Counted from the first letter of the stretch, positions 5,952-13,553 are shown. The stretch: 13,708 nt of DNA from an uncultured Prevotella sp. (GCA_900546575.1 URDM01000077.1:1-13708), one strand, 5' to 3'. Numbers and translations: made by a program. Notes: a model not told the origin generated them from the letters alone.

Positions 5952-7298
5952 ATGAACAAGGAATATTTGATTTACAAATTGTCTGACGAGGTTAAGAACT
6001 CGTGCAAGATTGACAACGATTTGTTTCAGAAGTATGGCGTGAAGCGCGGTTTGCGCAACGAGGACGGAAGCGGTGTGCTTGTCGGACTTACCAACATTGG
6101 TAATGTTGTGGGCTACGAGCGATCGGACGACGGACATCTGGAGCCTACCGAGGGCAAATTGTTTTATCGTGGCTATGAGCTTGACGACCTTGTTACACCT
6201 ATTATAAATGAGCGCCGTTTCGGCTTTGAAGAAATCGCCTATTTGCTTCTTTCGGGAAATTTGCCCGACAAAGAGGATCTTGACGCATTCCGTGAGCTTA
6301 TCAACGAGAACATGTCGCTCGACCATAAGACCATCGTTCACATTATCGACCTTGAGGGTTCGAACATCATGAACATCCTTGCGCGTAGCGTATTGGAGAT
6401 GTACACGTTCGACCCCAATCCCGACGATCTCTCGCGCGATAACCTGATGCGTCAGGCGGTGGAACTTATTGCACGTTTCCCAACTGTGATAGCTTACGCA
6501 TACAACATTTATCGTCATAGCGTGCAGGGCCGTTCGCTGCATATTCGACATCCGCGTGAGAACATGTCGATAGCCGAGAACTTCCTGTATATGCTTAAGC
6601 ATGAAGACTTCACCGAGCTTGATGCCCGCATGCTCGACCTCCTGCTTATAATTCAGGCTGAGCATGGCGGCGGTAACAACTCTACGTTCACCGTGCGCGT
6701 AACTTCTTCATCGCGCACCGACACTTATTCGAGCATTGCTGCTGGCATCGGTTCGCTGAAGGGTCCGCTTCATGGTGGTGCCAATATCAAGGTGATAAAT
6801 ATGATACATCACCTCAAGGAGCAGATACATGACTGGACTTCGATTGACGAGATTGACACTTATCTCAACCGTATACTCAACAAGGAGGTGTACGACCGGA
6901 CGGGTTTGATATATGGCATCGGTCATGCGGTGTACACACTGAGCGACCCTCGTGCCAAGGAGCTGAAGCGACTGGCAGGCGAACTGGCAAGAGAGAAGGG
7001 CAGAGAGAAGGAATATGAGTTCTTGCGACTGCTTGAACAGGAAGGCATCAAGTGTGTCCAGGCACATCGCAACACCAAGAAACCTATCTGTGCCAACGTC
7101 GACTTCTACTCGGGTTTCATCTATGAGATGATTGGACTGCCGCAGGAAATCTACACTCCGATATTCGCCATGGCGCGTATCGTAGGATGGATGGCACACC
7201 GAATTGAGGAGTTGAACATGGACGGCCGCCGAATAATACGTCCTGCATACAAGAATGTGCTTGGCGTGAAGGAGTATCGTCCTCTCAATGAGAGGTAA
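5952..7298 (+). CDS. gltA: Citrate synthase
   Basis: This enzyme condenses acetyl-CoA and oxaloacetate to citrate in the cytoplasm, the entry to the oxidative branch leading to 2-oxoglutarate. At 448 residues it has normal length for the hexameric bacterial type. Catalytic residues are all visible: H274 in GPLHGGAN, H325 in GIGHAVY and D384 in NVDFYSG, corresponding to the H264, H305 and D362 triad of E. coli GltA. Other family blocks include the early LFYRGYELDDLV and the C-terminal MARIVGWMAHRIEE. The ATG at 5952 gives the usual N-terminal extension for Bacteroidales homologues. The next gene, glutamate dehydrogenase, uses the 2-oxoglutarate made further along this branch, so the pair serves glutamate synthesis. 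A 190-bp spacer and the hairpins between them suggest separate or attenuated transcription. No aconitase or isocitrate dehydrogenase gene lies in the window. Confidence 0.96.
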   Translation: MNKEYLIYKLSDEVKNSCKIDNDLFQKYGVKRGLRNEDGSGVLVGLTNIGNVVGYERSDDGHLEPTEGKLFYRGYELDDLVTPIINERRFGFEEIAYLLLSGNLPDKEDLDAFRELINENMSLDHKTIVHIIDLEGSNIMNILARSVLEMYTFDPNPDDLSRDNLMRQAVELIARFPTVIAYAYNIYRHSVQGRSLHIRHPRENMSIAENFLYMLKHEDFTELDARMLDLLLIIQAEHGGGNNSTFTVRVTSSSRTDTYSSIAAGIGSLKGPLHGGANIKVINMIHHLKEQIHDWTSIDEIDTYLNRILNKEVYDRTGLIYGIGHAVYTLSDPRAKELKRLAGELAREKGREKEYEFLRLLEQEGIKCVQAHRNTKKPICANVDFYSGFIYEMIGLPQEIYTPIFAMARIVGWMAHRIEELNMDGRRIIRPAYKNVLGVKEYRPLNER

Positions 7299-7303
7299 TT
7301 TTG

Positions 7304-7449
7304 ATTTTTGAGTTTTGAATTTTGAATTATCGGCGGAGCCGATTAGGAATTAATCAATTTTGAATTATGAATTGATTAATCAAATTCAAAACTCAAAAAT
7401 TCCAAATTGCCAAAGGCAACAATTCTTGCTCTGGCAAGCGGCACAGCCG
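7304..7449. repeat. Nested inverted repeats and mini-hairpin cluster
   Basis: Outer AT-rich arms 7304-7323 and 7381-7400 (ATTTTTGAGTTTTGAATTT and its inverse) enclose a perfect 10-bp inverted repeat (ATTAATCAAT 7349-7358 with 7371-7380) and a hairpin ATCGGC-GGA-GCCGAT (7329-7343). Three further short hairpins follow: TTGCC-AAA-GGCAA (7407-7419), CTTGC-TCTG-GCAAG (7425-7438) and CGGC-ACA-GCCG (7439-7449). This fills almost the whole gltA-gdhA spacer and resembles a small non-autonomous repeat element. No clear promoter for gdhA is visible inside it. Confidence 0.65.
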
Positions 7450-7488
7450 ATTACAAAAATCAAAACTTAACAATCAAAAATAAAAGAA

Positions 7489-8823
7489 ATGAATGCAATT
7501 GAAACAGTAGAGCGCCTTAAGCAGCGCTTCCCCAACGAGCCTGAGTATATACAGGCCGTAAGCCAGGTTCTCGGAACTATCGAGGAGGAGTACAACCGTC
7601 ATCCGGAATTTGACCGCGCCAATCTTATTGATCGTCTTTGTATTCCCGATCGTATCATCACATTCCGTGTGACATGGGTTGATGACAAGGGCAACGTGCA
7701 GACCAACATGGGTTATCGCGTGCAGCACAACAATGCCATTGGTCCGTACAAGGGTGGCATTCGTTTCCACGCATCTGTAAATCCGTCAATCTTGAAGTTC
7801 CTTGCGTTTGAGCAGACATTCAAGAATGCCCTCACTACTCTGCCTATGGGTGGTGGCAAGGGAGGTTCTGACTTCTCTCCGCGTGGCAAGAGCAACGCTG
7901 AGGTGATGCGTTTCTGCCAGGCATTTATGAACGAGCTGTATCGTCACATTGGTCCTGACGAGGACGTTCCGGCTGGTGACATAGGTGTAGGTGGTCGTGA
8001 GGTAGGCTACATGTTCGGTCAGTACAAGAAGCTTACTCATACATTCGTAGGCGTATTGACCGGTAAGGGTCAGGAGTTCGGCGGTTCGCTGATTCGTCCT
8101 GAGGCTACTGGCTACGGCAACGTTTACTTCCTCGAAAACATGCTCAAGACACGTGGCATCGACATCAAGGGCAAGCGTGTGCTTGTGAGTGGTTCGGGCA
8201 ACGTGGCACAGTATACTGTCGAGAAGCTCATCCAGCTGGGTGCTATTCCTGTTACTCTCTCTGACTCTGACGGCTACATCTACGATCCGGACGGAATTGA
8301 TGCTGAGAAGCTCGCTTACGTTAAGGAGTTGAAGAACGTAGAGCGTGGACGTATCCGTGAGTATGCTGAGGAATATGGAGTGAAGTATGTAGCCGGTGCA
8401 CGTCCTTGGGGCGAGAAGGCCGACATTGCTCTGCCTTCAGCAACACAGAACGAGATTGACGGCGACGATGCCCGCACACTCGTTGCCAACGGTGTGATAG
8501 CAGTGAGCGAGGGTGCCAACATGCCTTCTACTCCAGAAGCTATCAAGGTGTTCCAGGATGCCAAGTTGCTTTATGCTCCGGGCAAGGCTGCCAACGCCGG
8601 TGGTGTGGCTGTATCTGGTCTTGAGATGAGCCAGAACTCTGAGCGTCTGCGTTGGAGCAGCGAGGAGGTTGATGCCAAGTTGCACGGCATTATGAACGAA
8701 ATCCACGCCAACTGCGTTAAGTACGGCACTCAGGCCGACGGTTATGTCAACTACGTACGTGGTGCCAACGTCACAGGCTTCCTCAAGGTTGCCAAGGCAA
8801 TGATGGCTCAGGGTATTGTATAA
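7489..8823 (+). CDS. gdhA: Glutamate dehydrogenase, probably NADP-dependent
   Basis: This enzyme catalyses reversible reductive amination of 2-oxoglutarate to glutamate in the cytoplasm, a main ammonia assimilation route in Bacteroidales. The 444-residue length fits the small hexameric class. Substrate and catalytic residues are in place: K88 in PYKGGIRF, catalytic K124 in PMGGGKGGSD and D164 in VPAGDIGVGGRE. The dinucleotide-binding turn is GSGNVA at 235-240. The segment after the second Rossmann strand reads LSDSDG, like the NADP enzyme of E. coli (SDSSG) rather than the NAD enzyme of Clostridium symbiosum (SGPDG), so NADP preference is inferred. The ATG at 7489 is preceded by an AT-rich stretch without a Shine-Dalgarno sequence. 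The gene ends 24 bp before a strong terminator. Its codons are GC-richer than those of the PLD operon. Confidence 0.96.
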   Translation: MNAIETVERLKQRFPNEPEYIQAVSQVLGTIEEEYNRHPEFDRANLIDRLCIPDRIITFRVTWVDDKGNVQTNMGYRVQHNNAIGPYKGGIRFHASVNPSILKFLAFEQTFKNALTTLPMGGGKGGSDFSPRGKSNAEVMRFCQAFMNELYRHIGPDEDVPAGDIGVGGREVGYMFGQYKKLTHTFVGVLTGKGQEFGGSLIRPEATGYGNVYFLENMLKTRGIDIKGKRVLVSGSGNVAQYTVEKLIQLGAIPVTLSDSDGYIYDPDGIDAEKLAYVKELKNVERGRIREYAEEYGVKYVAGARPWGEKADIALPSATQNEIDGDDARTLVANGVIAVSEGANMPSTPEAIKVFQDAKLLYAPGKAANAGGVAVSGLEMSQNSERLRWSSEEVDAKLHGIMNEIHANCVKYGTQADGYVNYVRGANVTGFLKVAKAMMAQGIV

Positions 8824-8847
8824 GAAATAAAATCCTACCCATATTTT

Positions 8848-8896
8848 AAAAGGCTCTCGCTATTCCGTAATAATGGAATGGGCGAGAGCCTTTTTT
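8848..8896 (+). terminator. Terminator after gdhA, likely bidirectional
   Basis: The 13-bp perfect stem AAAAGGCTCTCGC/GCGAGAGCCTTTT (8848-8860 with 8882-8894) is extended inward by ATTCC/GGAAT and followed by TTTTTT. The minus-strand side ends in four T, so it may also stop transcription from the convergent helicase gene. Confidence 0.85.
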
Positions 8897-8923
8897 ATTT
8901 ACAATGGTATTGACTAACTGCGC

Positions 8924-8949
8924 AGGCTACGGCGAGGACGCCATAGCCT
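8924..8949. repeat. Short hairpin between gdhA and helicase
   Basis: AGGCTACGGCG, loop AGGA, CGCCATAGCCT: 10 of 11 positions pair. Neither side has a T tract, so it is not a standard intrinsic terminator. It lies downstream of the helicase stop and could protect the 3' end of that mRNA. Confidence 0.5.
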
Positions 8950-8984
8950 CCTACTATTGTTTTAATGCAACCTTCCTCCTGCTA

Positions 8985-10808
8985 TTACGGCTTCTTACCG
9001 ATTAATACTGTGGCGCGCTGATGCAGATAGTCATTGAGTCGGAAACCCTCGTCCTTGACATAATTGAGCAATGCCCGTTTCTGCATTATCGTTTCCTTGA
9101 GAGCTGCATGTTGCTCGGTGAAACGCTTCTTTACGTCCTGTGTGTCAGTAGTCACCTTGGTCGATTTCACTAGTTGCTCAACATCCGACAGCGTGCGTGC
9201 GAAATACGTGGCGCCCTTGGTGAGCCGTTCCTGCAGATGCGTGTCGTGCTGATAGTCGGCTGTGGATATTACGATTTGGTTGTATTGCAGCTTGAAGCGT
9301 TCAGCCACGTCGTACATCTGTGTCTTAATGGTGCCCAGTCGTGCCTTATATTCCAATATCAGTTTGGGATAAGCACGGCGGAAATGTCCCGTGAGCAGGT
9401 CGATCATACGGTTGAACGAGTCGAGCAGCGGACGGAAGTCGAACAGTTCGCTCACCACCGACAGATAGTAGTCGCGCTGCAGTTGGCCTATCTGCTCGCT
9501 GGTAGGCGTATGTTCGATGGCGTGTGTTGCGTATTCGTCAACAGCAGCGTCGCGTATGATGGCCTGCTGGGGCAGGGGAGCGCTCAGCACGAGTCCTTCG
9601 AGCGTGCGACAACGCGACAAAGCCACGTAGGTCTGGCCGTGTGTGAAGGCACGCTGAACGTCGATGATAGCCTTATCGAACGTTAATCCCTGGCTCTTGT
9701 GTACGGTTATAGCCCAAGCCGGCTTGACTGGGAACTGCTTGAAAGTGCCGTCAATCTCCTCGGTTATCTCGTTAGTCTTCTCGTTGATTTCGTATCGTGT
9801 GTTTTCCCATTGGTCTGGCTCCACCTTTATAACATTGCCGGTGTCCTTGGTGCGCACCGTGAAGTTCTTAGGGTTGATGTCCTCGATGGTGCCAATCATA
9901 CCGTTGTAGTACGCTTTCTCAGCCGACGAATCGTTCTTGACGAACATCACCTGCGCACCCTGCTTCAGAGTGAGCGTCTGTTCGGTAGGAAACAGCATTT
10001 CGGGGAACTTGCCCGTAATCTTAGCCTCGTAAGTAAACTCCTTGCCAGGCAGCAGGTCGAGCTGTCGGTCGTTCTCGCGTTGCGCCTGGAAGTTGTGCGT
10101 CACGAGTCGTATATATCCCTCGTCTGCGTCAGGCTGGAATCCCTGAATGTATCGGGAGTTGAGCGCAGCCAGCACCGAAGCGTCTGCACGGTTGTCGCGT
10201 ACCTTATTAAGTATGTCGAGAAAGCGCCGGTCGTTCTGTCGGTAAACGGTCTTCAGCTCTACGATAGCATATCGGGTGCGCTGCAAGGCGAGCGACGAGA
10301 AGAAGTAGGGTGTGGCATAATAGCGCGAGAGCAGTTGCCACTCGTCGTCCTTGGCAACGGGTGCCAGCTGACCAAGGTCGCCTATCATGACCATCTGAAC
10401 ACCTCCAAACGGCAGATTGTTTTTGCGGAAACGACGCAGCACGGCATCCACAGCGTCGAGCAAGTCGGCTCGCACCATGGAAATCTCGTCTATCACGAGC
10501 GTGTCGATAGATTGTATAACGCGAATCTTCTGTTTGGAGAATCGGTATTGCTGTTCCTTGGTCTTGTACTGAGCGTCAGGAATAAAGGGCGCAAACGACA
10601 GTTGGAAGAACGAGTGAATGGTAGTGCCCTCGGCGTTGATGGCAGCAATACCCGTAGGAGCCACTACGATAATGCGCTTCGACGACTCCTGCTTCAGTCG
10701 GCGCAGAAACGTAGTCTTACCAGTACCGGCTTTACCGGTAAGGAACAGGTTTGTATTGGTTGTCTCAATGATGTTCCACGCGAGTTGCGTCTGTTCGTTC
10801 ATTTCCAT
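8985..10808 (-). CDS. PIF1/RecD2-like superfamily 1B DNA helicase
   Basis: This is an ATP-driven 5'-3' DNA helicase of the PIF1/RecD2 group, expected to act in genome maintenance. Numbering from the ATG at 10808 gives 607 residues. The order is: Walker A GKAGTGKT at 25-32, motif Ia VVAPTGIAAI with GTTIHSFF, Walker B LVIDEISMV, motif III GDLGQLAPV, motif IV region ELKTVYRQNDRRF, then the UvrD-like C-terminal motif AITVHKSQGLTFDKAI and VALSRCRTLEGL. The last 170 or so residues are helical with basic patches and no named domain. A TTG 72 bp upstream would add 24 residues translated from the palindromic array and is rejected; ATG 10802 is an alternative start. A minus-strand TACTTTTG promoter element lies about 200 bp upstream, so the mRNA carries the whole repeat array as leader. 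The gene is convergent with gdhA and divergent from the HAD gene. Confidence 0.93.
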   Translation of the reverse strand: MEMNEQTQLAWNIIETTNTNLFLTGKAGTGKTTFLRRLKQESSKRIIVVAPTGIAAINAEGTTIHSFFQLSFAPFIPDAQYKTKEQQYRFSKQKIRVIQSIDTLVIDEISMVRADLLDAVDAVLRRFRKNNLPFGGVQMVMIGDLGQLAPVAKDDEWQLLSRYYATPYFFSSLALQRTRYAIVELKTVYRQNDRRFLDILNKVRDNRADASVLAALNSRYIQGFQPDADEGYIRLVTHNFQAQRENDRQLDLLPGKEFTYEAKITGKFPEMLFPTEQTLTLKQGAQVMFVKNDSSAEKAYYNGMIGTIEDINPKNFTVRTKDTGNVIKVEPDQWENTRYEINEKTNEITEEIDGTFKQFPVKPAWAITVHKSQGLTFDKAIIDVQRAFTHGQTYVALSRCRTLEGLVLSAPLPQQAIIRDAAVDEYATHAIEHTPTSEQIGQLQRDYYLSVVSELFDFRPLLDSFNRMIDLLTGHFRRAYPKLILEYKARLGTIKTQMYDVAERFKLQYNQIVISTADYQHDTHLQERLTKGATYFARTLSDVEQLVKSTKVTTDTQDVKKRFTEQHAALKETIMQKRALLNYVKDEGFRLNDYLHQRATVLIGKKP

Positions 10809-10878
10809 TGCTTGTATGTATGTGCTTCTTTTAGGTCTGTTATTCAATGCAGAATTGTATGGATTTCCCTCACTTTTC

Positions 10879-10981
10879 AAAAGGAGTCCTTTTGGGTTGT
10901 AAAAGGAGTCCTTTTAGGTGGCAAAAGGAGTCCTTTTGGAGTGTAAAAGGAGCCCTTTGGGAGTGCAAAAGGACTACATTC
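10879..10981. repeat. 22-bp-period palindrome array in helicase leader
   Basis: Five copies of the 15-bp palindrome AAAAGGA-G-TCCTTTT start at 10879, 10901, 10923, 10945 and 10967, exactly 22 bp apart, with 7-bp spacers. The first three are perfect; the fourth (AAAAGGAGCCCTTTG) and fifth (AAAAGGACTACATTC) are diverged. A sixth-like AAAAGTAGTCATTTT at 11009-11023 overlaps the helicase -7 element. The array would be transcribed as leader of the helicase mRNA. The only open frames over it are read-through artefacts. Confidence 0.9.
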
Positions 10982-11007
10982 CGTTTTGACGGCATTTTAA
11001 TGCTATG

Positions 11008-11015
11008 CAAAAGTA
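11008..11015 (-). promoter_or_regulatory. Promoter -7 element for helicase
   Basis: Minus-strand TACTTTTG (11015-11008) matches TAnnTTTG; at the N19 position upstream the sequence is TGGG (11038-11035), a weak -33 box. Transcription would begin near 11002, giving a leader of about 195 nt. The element overlaps a diverged copy of the array palindrome. Confidence 0.5.
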
Positions 11016-11059
11016 GTCATTTTTTATGATTCAGCCCACATTTACACCATTCTTATAAT

Positions 11060-11084
11060 ATTGTTGACAACAATCAAGTACTTG
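11060..11084. promoter_or_regulatory. Two adjacent palindromes, possible operator
   Basis: ATTGTTG-A-CAACAAT (11060-11074) is directly followed by CAAGTACTTG (11075-11084), both perfect. They lie just upstream of the HAD -33 box at 11088 and between the divergent promoters, a position suited to a regulator acting on one or both genes. No regulator gene is in the window. Confidence 0.45.
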
Positions 11085-11087
11085 TTT

Positions 11088-11119
11088 TTTGTATGTTTAT
11101 TATTTTCTGAGTACCTTTG
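11088..11119 (+). promoter_or_regulatory. Bacteroidota promoter for HAD operon
   Basis: TTTG (11088-11091), 20-bp spacer, TACCTTTG (11112-11119). This fits the consensus well. The start site is expected at about 11124-11126, only a few bases before the ATG at 11129. Confidence 0.7.
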
Positions 11120-11128
11120 CCAATAGAT

Positions 11129-11917
11129 ATGATAAAAGCAATGTTCTTTGATGTTGACGGAACACTCGTCAGCTTCAACACCCACCATATACCCGAGTCT
11201 ACAATCCAGGCGTTGCAAGAGGCTCACGACCGTGGCGTTAAGATATTTACCGCTACGGGTCGTCCGCGCCAGTTGCTCAACAACATTCGCGAGGTGGAAC
11301 CGATAATGGACGGCTACATACTCACCACAGGAGCGCTCTGCACTTATGGCGACCACACCGTGCGCGAGGACCTCATACCATTTGACGAGGTCCATGCCGT
11401 AGTCGACTTCTGCAACGAGCGCAATCTTCCGGCTGTGGTTGTGGGCAAGGAGGACATACAGATAATCAATCGCAACGATTTGGTCAACCACGTGTTCTAC
11501 GATATGCTGAAGGTAGACTACCATAAGTTTGACGTGCCCGTTGACGATGTCATCAGCCAGGGCGTATTGCAGATAACGCCATTCCTCACCGAAGACGAGG
11601 AGCGCAGCATATTGCCCGATCTGCCTGGATGCACTTCGGCACGCTGGTATCCTGCCTTCTGCGACATCACATCGGCAGCAGCCGACAAGGCCAACGGCAT
11701 ACGTGCCATAGCCCAATACATGGGACTGGACATAAGCGAGACAATGGCGTTTGGCGACGGAGGCAACGACATGTCTATGCTTAGTGCCGCCGGTGTAGGC
11801 GTAGCGATGGGCAATGCACTCGACAAGGTGAAGGCCGAAGCCGACTATGTCACCACAAGCGTCGACGACGATGGCATAAGAAACGCATTGCTCCACTTCG
11901 GAGTCATTGACAACTGA
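11129..11917 (+). CDS. Cof-type HAD phosphatase, probably sugar-phosphate
   Basis: This is a haloacid dehalogenase superfamily phosphatase with a type IIB cap; relatives dephosphorylate sugar phosphates and similar small metabolites in the cytoplasm. From ATG 11129 it has 262 residues. Motif I is D8-V-D10-G-T, motif II is T41-A-T43-G-R, motif III Lys is K187 in ADKANGI, and motif IV is GD210GGND214. The cap lies between about residues 80 and 180. An upstream in-frame TTG at 11117 lies inside the promoter -7 element and cannot be the start. The next gene begins 70 bp downstream in the same direction. Substrate cannot be read from the sequence. Confidence 0.92.
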   Translation: MIKAMFFDVDGTLVSFNTHHIPESTIQALQEAHDRGVKIFTATGRPRQLLNNIREVEPIMDGYILTTGALCTYGDHTVREDLIPFDEVHAVVDFCNERNLPAVVVGKEDIQIINRNDLVNHVFYDMLKVDYHKFDVPVDDVISQGVLQITPFLTEDEERSILPDLPGCTSARWYPAFCDITSAAADKANGIRAIAQYMGLDISETMAFGDGGNDMSMLSAAGVGVAMGNALDKVKAEADYVTTSVDDDGIRNALLHFGVIDN

Positions 11918-11920
11918 CCG

Positions 11921-11941
11921 GGGCTATAACAACAATAGCCC
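11921..11941 (+). other. Hairpin in HAD-SGNH spacer
   Basis: GGGCTAT-AACAACA-ATAGCCC forms a perfect 7-bp stem with a 7-nt loop three bases after the HAD stop. There is no T tract, so it more likely stabilises or separates messages than terminates them. Confidence 0.5.
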
Positions 11942-11987
11942 AAAACTATAGAACGACTGACCATAAACTGCAAAACAACTGAAAACT

Positions 11988-13100
11988 ATGAAAATTTCTA
12001 CTATTCTACGTTCTTTACTGATTATCATTGTGGGCTTGCCTGCTATGGCAAGCGCCCAGACCAAATGGATGAACCCTACCGATGCCAACGAGCCTTACAT
12101 ATGTGGCCGTGCTTGGAACAAGGAGATGGGAAAGTCGTACAACCGACTGCCGCAGCGCTTCAAGGCCACTGTGCCTGGAAGAGTATGGGGCAACTCAACC
12201 ATGACCGCCGGACTCACCGTGCGCTTCGTCACCACATCGCCCAACATCTCGGTCAAGTATGTATGCACATCACAAAGCTACGGCACGTTCAACCTCTCGG
12301 GCATGGTTCATTCGGGTGTCGACCTCTATGGCAAAGCCGCTGACGGCAAGATGCACTGGATAGGCAACCATATGCGATGGAGCATGAAGGGCGACACCAT
12401 AACAATTTCGTTCCCAAAACTCACAGTTCCTGCCAATCGCAGTACCGAATACACTCTGTATCTGCCCAACTACAATGGCGTGAAATGGCTTGCCGTGGGT
12501 GTGAACAGCAAGAGCAACTTCCAGTTTATGCGCCAGTCGAAGGGGCGTCCCGTCGTGATTTACGGCTCGTCAATCATTCACGGAGCCTCGCCTTCGCGTC
12601 CTGGCATGTCCATACCCAACATCGTAGGTCGCGAGATGGGCTTTCCTTTGATTAACCTCGGATTCTCGGGCAGCGCCTATATGGAGCCATCCGTGTTCGA
12701 CATGTTGGGCGAGATAGACGCACGCCTGTTCATACTCGACCCTATACCCAACAGCAACAACCTGCCCGTAGCCGAAATCACCAAGCGGGCATTGGCTGGA
12801 GTGCGCAAGCTTCGCAGCGTGAGCAAGGCTCCGATATTGCTGGTTGAGAACCATCCACAACCCGACAGCATCTTCCGTGCTGACATAGCCAACCACTATC
12901 GTCGTGCAAGTCAGGCTCTGCACAAGGCCTATAAGCAGCTTCAGGCCGAAGGTGTTAAGGGACTATACTATATGTATGGCAGCGAGATAAAGCTCAAGGA
13001 GGACGACATGATTGAGGGTACTCATCCCAACGACACCGGTTGTCGTGCCTACGCTGAGGCCTACAAGCGCAAGATAAGAACAATATTAACTAAAAAATAA
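11988..13100 (+). CDS. Secreted SGNH/GDSL hydrolase, probable esterase
   Basis: This is an exported SGNH-fold hydrolase, probably a carbohydrate or acyl esterase acting in the periplasm or outside the cell. Residues 1-23 form a signal peptide (basic start, hydrophobic LLIIIVGLP, then ASA before Q24). An N-terminal beta domain contains the GxDLY-type motif SGVDLYGKA. The hydrolase domain follows: block I YGSSIIHG with nucleophile S195, the SRPGMS segment, block II GFSGSAY (G225-Y231), block III LDPIPN with N255, and block V EGTHPND with H346. This arrangement matches the GxDLY plus GDSL-like family common in Bacteroidales. The position three before the His, normally Asp, is Glu343 here. The 370-residue length is normal. 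The next gene starts 6 bp downstream, indicating an operon. Confidence 0.92.
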   Translation: MKISTILRSLLIIIVGLPAMASAQTKWMNPTDANEPYICGRAWNKEMGKSYNRLPQRFKATVPGRVWGNSTMTAGLTVRFVTTSPNISVKYVCTSQSYGTFNLSGMVHSGVDLYGKAADGKMHWIGNHMRWSMKGDTITISFPKLTVPANRSTEYTLYLPNYNGVKWLAVGVNSKSNFQFMRQSKGRPVVIYGSSIIHGASPSRPGMSIPNIVGREMGFPLINLGFSGSAYMEPSVFDMLGEIDARLFILDPIPNSNNLPVAEITKRALAGVRKLRSVSKAPILLVENHPQPDSIFRADIANHYRRASQALHKAYKQLQAEGVKGLYYMYGSEIKLKEDDMIEGTHPNDTGCRAYAEAYKRKIRTILTKK

Positions 13101-13106
13101 AAATCT

Positions 13107-13553
13107 ATGATCGTATCAACACTTAAGCATAGCGACCGCATTGAGTCGCTGCACCCACTGTTCAAGAAAGTTTTCGACTACGTAAAGAGCCACGACCTGC
13201 TCAACACTCCATGCGGACGCATTGACATCGACGGCGACAATCTGTTCATCAACAACACCAATCCTACATGCGTGACAGCCGACAAGCAGGTGCTTGAGGT
13301 TCATCGCCAGTACATCGACATCCATATTCCGCTCGACGGAGTAGAGGTGATAGGATGGAAACCGCTTGAGGACTGCACCAACCTGACCAAGCCCTACGAC
13401 GAAGCAGCCGACTGCGAACTCTACACCGAGCCAGCCACAAGCTACATCAATCTGCAGCCGGGCCAGTTCATGATTGTTTGGCCGGAGGATCCGCACGCTC
13501 CGATTATCGGCGAAGGCAAGTTGCGCAAGCTTTGCGTTAAGGTGAAGCTGTAG
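13107..13553 (+). CDS. YhcH/YjgK/YiaL family protein, sugar anomerase-like
   Basis: This small cupin-like cytoplasmic protein belongs to the family that includes E. coli YhcH (NanQ, an N-acetylneuraminate anomerase) and EbgC-type subunits. At 148 residues it has family length. Putative metal ligands are visible as E64-V-H66, then D71-I-H73 in the YIDIHIPLDG segment, and H130 in WPEDPHAP; the Lys-rich end LRKLCVKVKL is also typical. It starts 6 bp after the SGNH gene, so the two are co-transcribed. With a secreted esterase and a HAD phosphatase upstream, a role in processing a liberated sugar is likely. Which sugar is unknown, and no sialidase or aldolase is present here. Confidence 0.88.
   Translation: MIVSTLKHSDRIESLHPLFKKVFDYVKSHDLLNTPCGRIDIDGDNLFINNTNPTCVTADKQVLEVHRQYIDIHIPLDGVEVIGWKPLEDCTNLTKPYDEAADCELYTEPATSYINLQPGQFMIVWPEDPHAPIIGEGKLRKLCVKVKL

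Noticed and set aside
5784..6665. Long minus-strand frame opposite gltA
   Set aside because: It is antisense to clearly conserved citrate synthase codons and has low-complexity, non-family translation.
10809..10880. 24-residue N-terminal extension of the helicase from a TTG
   Set aside because: The extension includes the first palindrome repeat and leader sequence; helicase homology begins right after ATG 10808/10802.
9699..10946. Plus-strand 415-codon frame opposite the helicase
   Set aside because: It is the antisense shadow of the helicase motifs and continues into the repeat array.
11117..11128. TTG start of the HAD protein
   Set aside because: The TTG is part of the TACCTTTG promoter element and would precede the transcription start.
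11042..11896. Minus-strand 284-codon frame opposite the HAD gene
   Set aside because: It is the antisense of conserved HAD motifs and also crosses the HAD promoter and palindromes.
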